This document shows, one piece after another, positions 60,767 to 64,000 of a stretch of 64,000 nucleotides of DNA. The stretch spans positions 62,001 through 126,000 of the forward strand of contig CACWXY010000003.1 of the NCBI GenBank assembly GCA_902764915.1, read 5' to 3'. The DNA is from an uncultured Eubacteriales bacterium (GTDB lineage Bacteria > Bacillota > Clostridia > Christensenellales > Aristaeellaceae). The position numbers and the translations under genes are program-made. The notes below the pieces were generated by a model. The model was not told where the DNA came from. It did not search any database and saw only the letters and a program-made list of their open reading frames with translations. Position 1 is the first letter of the stretch. The number at the start of each line of letters is the position of its first letter.

Positions 60767-62278
60767 TCACTTTTTTTTGCGGGGCATCATCCGCTTATGC
60801 CCAGGTACAATAGCCCGCTGCGGACATACCCATACGCACAGATGACAGCCTACACACTTTGCACCGTTCAGTCTTGGACGACGGTTTTCATCCAGCACAA
60901 TTGCCTGATGCCCGCCGTCTGCACAGGAAATCATGCATCGCCCGCATCCCATGCAGCGATCCTTCAGGAATTGCGGGAACACGACGGTATCCCGCTCCAG
61001 CTGGTCTGTTGTCGGACTCAGGCTGTCAAGCCCCAGACCGATGATCTCCCTGACATTCTGAAAGCCCTTCTCAGCCAGATACATGTTCAGTCCATCCTTC
61101 AGATCATCGATAATCCGATACCCGTACTGCATGACCGCTGTAGTGATCTGAATCGAACCGCCGCCCAGTATCATGAACTCCAGAGCATCTTTCCACGTTT
61201 CTATCCCGCCCATGGCAGACAGATGCATGCCCTTCAGGTGCGGATTCTGGGCCAGTTCTCCGATGAACCGCAGTGCAATCGGCTTTACCGCATTGCCGGA
61301 ATACCCACCTACCGCACTCTGTCCGTGTACAGCCGGTGCCGATACATAGGTGTGGGGATTCACGCCTACTACTGACTTTATGGTGTTAATGGCAGCAATA
61401 CCATCCGCTCCGGCACGCCTTGCCGCTTCTGCAGCAGGACTCATATTGGCCACATTGGGAGTAAGCTTGGCTAATACTGGGATATGGCATGCGCGCTTCG
61501 CGGCAGCTGTAAACTGCTCCACCAGTTCAGGAACCTGTCCAATATCCGAACCAAGACCGCCTTCCGCCATGTTGGGACAGGAGAAGTTCAGTTCTACCGC
61601 ATCCGCCCCGTTCTCCTCGCAAAGACGTGCAAGCTCGCCCCACTCCTGTTCGTTCTGTCCCATAATCGATGCAAGAATGAACTTAGTCGGATAATTCTGC
61701 TTCAGTTTTCGAAAAATCGCCATGTTTTCCGCTACACTGTGATCCGACAGCTGTTCTATGTTCTTAAATCCAATAATGCTGCCATCTCCCCCACAGATCG
61801 CAGAAAAGCGTGGAGAGGCTTCATGGATGTCCAGTGTACTAATAGTTTTGAAGCACGCACCTGCCCAACCGGCTTCAAAGGCACGGGCACACATATCATA
61901 GGTGCTGGCTACCACAGAGGAAGAAAGCATGAACGGGTTTTCCATTGGAATCCCGCAAAGATCACACTTTAGACGTTCTTCATCCTCGGGCAGGCGGGTT
62001 TCACATGCCGGCCTGACATGCTGATACAGGCGATTCATCAGTGTACGGATGGCAACTTCGCCGCTGCGTACACAGGCCTTCTCGCATGGCGCGTCACATG
62101 TAAGACAGGGATTCTCTTCCGGCAGAGTGCCGGCTGCTGTCTGTTCATTCTCAAACCAGATGTTCCGAAGCCTGTCTGCCGGCCTGATCTTTTGGCACAC
62201 GGCATTGCACGGCGCATCGGCGCAAATTGCGCAGCGCACCATATCCGATCTTGCAATCATAGAAGCTGTCCCGATCAT
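60767..62278 (-). CDS. PreA-like dihydropyrimidine dehydrogenase subunit with Cys-rich N-terminal extension
   Basis: 503 residues. The central FMN barrel (about 105-420) begins CDLCGIPMENPFMLSSSVVAST and carries VELNFSCPNM and LSAMGGIETWKDALEFMILGGG, as in PreA/DHODH proteins. Two 4Fe-4S motifs follow (CMGCGRCMISC and CVGCHLCVWVCP). The first 100 residues hold further Cys groups (CAICADAPCNAVC and CLTCDAPCEKAC) that resemble the iron-sulfur domain usually found at the start of PreT, the partner subunit. No PreT gene with FAD/NAD domains is present in the window, so the electron donor is unclear. AAAGGAAG eight bases upstream supports the ATG at 62278; 62284 is an alternative. Confidence 0.85.
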   Translation of the reverse strand: MIGTASMIARSDMVRCAICADAPCNAVCQKIRPADRLRNIWFENEQTAAGTLPEENPCLTCDAPCEKACVRSGEVAIRTLMNRLYQHVRPACETRLPEDEERLKCDLCGIPMENPFMLSSSVVASTYDMCARAFEAGWAGACFKTISTLDIHEASPRFSAICGGDGSIIGFKNIEQLSDHSVAENMAIFRKLKQNYPTKFILASIMGQNEQEWGELARLCEENGADAVELNFSCPNMAEGGLGSDIGQVPELVEQFTAAAKRACHIPVLAKLTPNVANMSPAAEAARRAGADGIAAINTIKSVVGVNPHTYVSAPAVHGQSAVGGYSGNAVKPIALRFIGELAQNPHLKGMHLSAMGGIETWKDALEFMILGGGSIQITTAVMQYGYRIIDDLKDGLNMYLAEKGFQNVREIIGLGLDSLSPTTDQLERDTVVFPQFLKDRCMGCGRCMISCADGGHQAIVLDENRRPRLNGAKCVGCHLCVWVCPQRAIVPGHKRMMPRKKK

Positions 62279-62389
62279 ATACATTTCTTCCTTTCTCGGC
62301 TCCACTTTCATATTGTTCCAATATACAGGGTATGGCTTTCATATGTATTCCACAACCATGCCGCCTCCGGCTGCTCCTGCGTCATTATG

Positions 62390-63426
62390 CTACACCATAT
62401 AGCCATCCTCACTTACCATAAAGGCATCTGTTCTCCTGTACAAATCCTTATCCGGGCAGATGCTGACGGAATCATAATCAATCATGGCAGCACCCACAGC
62501 AATAAACACGGAGTCTCTTCGTCCCAGGTGCACAGATAGACAGGGGCGCTCTCATTAGCAAATATCTGAATAACAAAGTGCGCATCCGCAAAGGACTTGC
62601 CTGACGAAGGCAGCATCATTCATCCACATGGTCTGCACAACACCCATCAGAACCGCTGCCAGGAAAAGGCCTTCCGCCGCTGCTTCATCCTCTCCGTCCT
62701 GCCAGATCTATTGTCTTCTGGTATGCTGAAACGTAATGGCAGCCAGCACATCCGTATACACTTCATCGCCATAATGCGTCTGCTTCCGACACCAGGCAGC
62801 ATGTTCACGTTCTCATCCAGCGCACACTGATCATTCCAGGATGCAAAGTCACTCATCAATGCTTCAATAGCGATTGCATGATAACCCCCACCCATCCAGT
62901 CGATTGTCAGGGTGCGTCACGCACCGACCCGCTGACTTCCGTCCAGCGAATCTGTGGCATGGGTAAAAGCAATCTCTGTATCGTCCGGCTGCCTCCCGAT
63001 GATTTCGTCCATGTGCCAGTCATAGATGAATGTGGACTCTCCAGCATCCGGTTGCGTCTGTGTCAGATCATCATCTCCGCTCCCGATTTCTGTCAGACTG
63101 AAGAACTGGGCATCTGCTTTCACATCCACATAATCGCTGTACTCGTACGGGTATACGTGCTTTTCCGTTTCGTCTTCTCTAGCATGCCAGACCTCTTCCA
63201 GCATCAGATCACCGTTTTTCCAGAAAGCACCATCAAAAATCATCTCAATCAAACAGTCTGGAGCTTCATTGTCATCTTCTTTCTAAAAGGCCATGCGCAC
63301 GCATCCGATAAGCCGCCAGACAGGGCGTCCAGCCACCGAGGCCTTCACCATCGGAGACTTCACCGCAAACAGCCCTCCCGGACCGCCAAGGTCTCTACCG
63401 CGCAGCATGACTCCGAAAAGGTTCAT
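62390..63426 (-). pseudogene. Decayed gene of unknown family
   Basis: Reading from an ATG at 63426 (MNLFGVMLRGRD, with GGAGG upstream) one frame runs through an in-frame TAG near 63282 (after VRMAF) and a TGA at 62917-62919 (after GSQRVGA), then continues HAIAIEALMSDFASWNDQC. Later fragments in other frames (GLFLAAVLMGVVQTMW, FADAHFVIQIFANE, VFIAVGAAMIDYDS, ending at 62390) look like the remaining C-terminus. The residue composition is coding-like and acidic, so this is probably one protein of about 340 residues broken by two stops and at least two frameshifts. No family was recognised. Confidence 0.5.
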
Positions 63427-63473
63427 CCGTGCATCATCAGCCTCCGTTTTCGCTTGCTTTTTTGATGTTCACA

Positions 63474-63501
63474 AACAGGCTGGCCACCGTTCCAGCCTGT
63501 T
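63474..63501 (-). terminator. Probable terminator of the right-edge gene
   Basis: AACAGGCTGG pairs with CCAGCCTGTT around an 8-base loop, about 60 bases beyond the stop of the DUF3574-like gene; only TTTG follows on the minus strand. Confidence 0.55.
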
Positions 63502-63560
63502 CGGCGATTTTCTCTGATTTCATCGCAGGAGTTTGGACTCCTCTCACGTGTTCCGGCATG

Positions 63561-64000
63561 TCAGAGGCTGCCGCCACCTTGACCGGAATAGAACTCCGTT
63601 GCTGTGGGATTGGCCTGGATCAGCACGGAGCTCTGGTTAAAGAGTGTCAGCAGTTCATCCGCAGCCATATGCACCGCTTCCAGCGTTGTATCACTCAGAT
63701 AAATCACCAGCGTATACTCCTGGTACTCCGTTTCTCCATCCACCCATCCTCCATGGGCTTCCTGCACCGTATAACCGCCAAAGTGCCTGAGCAGTACATT
63801 TCTCAGCCTTTCCATGGCTTCTGACTCGGTAAACACCGGCTGGTTGGTATTCTTGTCATTGGTGCCCAGGTACATGACATACTGGACGCTCCCCAACGCT
63901 TCCGGTTCCGCCGTTTCATTCTGTTCCGCTGTTTCTTCCGCAGGGGTCCGATCCTCTGCCAGTTCTTCCAGCCAGTGGAATGTTCCGGTCTTTACCACGT
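63561..64000 (-). CDS. DUF3574-like protein, 5' end beyond the window
   Basis: About 146 residues are visible. From YVMYLGTNDKNTNQPVFTESEAMERL through FGGYTVQEAHGGWVDGETEYQEYTLVIYLSDTTLE to LIQANPTATEFYSG the sequence matches a compact alpha/beta domain of the DUF3574 type (function unknown). An acidic, Pro/Glu-rich N-terminal stretch (EDRTPAEETAEQNETAEPE) looks like a linker, so a preceding domain or signal peptide probably lies outside the window. A GTG at 63998 is in frame, but the frame is open to the edge. Confidence 0.65.
   Translation of the reverse strand, partial: VVKTGTFHWLEELAEDRTPAEETAEQNETAEPEALGSVQYVMYLGTNDKNTNQPVFTESEAMERLRNVLLRHFGGYTVQEAHGGWVDGETEYQEYTLVIYLSDTTLEAVHMAADELLTLFNQSSVLIQANPTATEFYSGQGGGSL

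Noticed and set aside
59616..60770. Minus-strand frame of about 380 codons opposite kdgK
   Set aside because: The plus strand carries all PfkB motifs and strong codon bias; the minus frame is its shadow.
62917..62919. In-frame TGA as a possible selenocysteine codon
   Set aside because: Another in-frame stop (TAG) lies upstream, the downstream frame breaks up, and no hairpin right after the TGA was seen.

Overview
The window looks like a chromosomal segment of an anaerobic Firmicute of class Clostridia, probably a gut species. Evidence: strong AAGGAGG-type ribosome binding sites on almost every gene, several TTG/GTG starts, sigma-A-type promoters, and the families present (membrane-bound AraC regulator, TIR-Sel1 protein, SARP-type response regulator, GH2/GH3/GH78 enzymes, PreA-like oxidoreductase). 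The exact genus cannot be read from the sequence. No rRNA, tRNA, CRISPR array, transposase or phage gene was seen.

Layout. 1-7.6 kb: the end of a secreted protein made of repeated beta-rich units, then single genes (metallophosphoesterase with a divergent MerR regulator, sugar isomerase/epimerase-like protein, VWA protein, AlkD-type DNA repair protein, DUF3990 protein). 7.7-15.5 kb, minus strand: a peptide/oligopeptide-type ABC operon (binding protein, two permeases, fused double ATPase) that continues into a creatininase-family hydrolase and a type-B carboxylesterase; a membrane-anchored AraC regulator is divergent from it (15.7-18.0 kb). 18.5-25.1 kb: PstS-like binding protein, LRR_5 secreted protein and a three-PAS hybrid histidine kinase.

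25.3-32.3 kb holds the most unusual cluster: one minus-strand operon encoding two related secreted proteins, a K+-channel protein with a C-terminal RyR domain, a second membrane protein with two Rossmann domains and a RyR domain, and a TIR-transmembrane-Sel1 protein whose TIR motif resembles the catalytic motif of SARM1. The last three genes overlap. The pairing of a probable NAD-consuming TIR enzyme with RyR-bearing ion-channel proteins suggests nucleotide-gated ion-flux signalling, perhaps immunity.

32.5-34.1 kb: nanK-nanE. 34.6-42.2 kb: a complete-looking molybdenum operon (consensus promoter, Moco-type riboswitch with terminator and a second aptamer-like repeat, modABC, moeA, a second molybdopterin-binding protein, moaA, moaC, and a mogA fused to a MoaE-like domain).

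42.7-53.2 kb, minus strand: a LytS-type sensor kinase and a response regulator with a SARP-like output domain, followed by an iron/amine-type ABC operon and then a partner-switching operon (STAS protein, two degenerate ATPase-like paralogues, and a MATE transporter fused to an anti-sigma-type ATPase). Both downstream operons carry the same 11-bp direct repeat placed exactly 8 bp upstream of a -10 box, the geometry of SARP operators, so the two-component system probably controls both.

53.5-64 kb: GH3 and GH2 glycosidases, a gutted GH78 rhamnosidase pseudogene, 2-keto-3-deoxygluconate kinase, a PreA-like dihydropyrimidine dehydrogenase with an added Cys-rich N-terminus, a decayed unknown gene, and a DUF3574-like gene running off the right edge.
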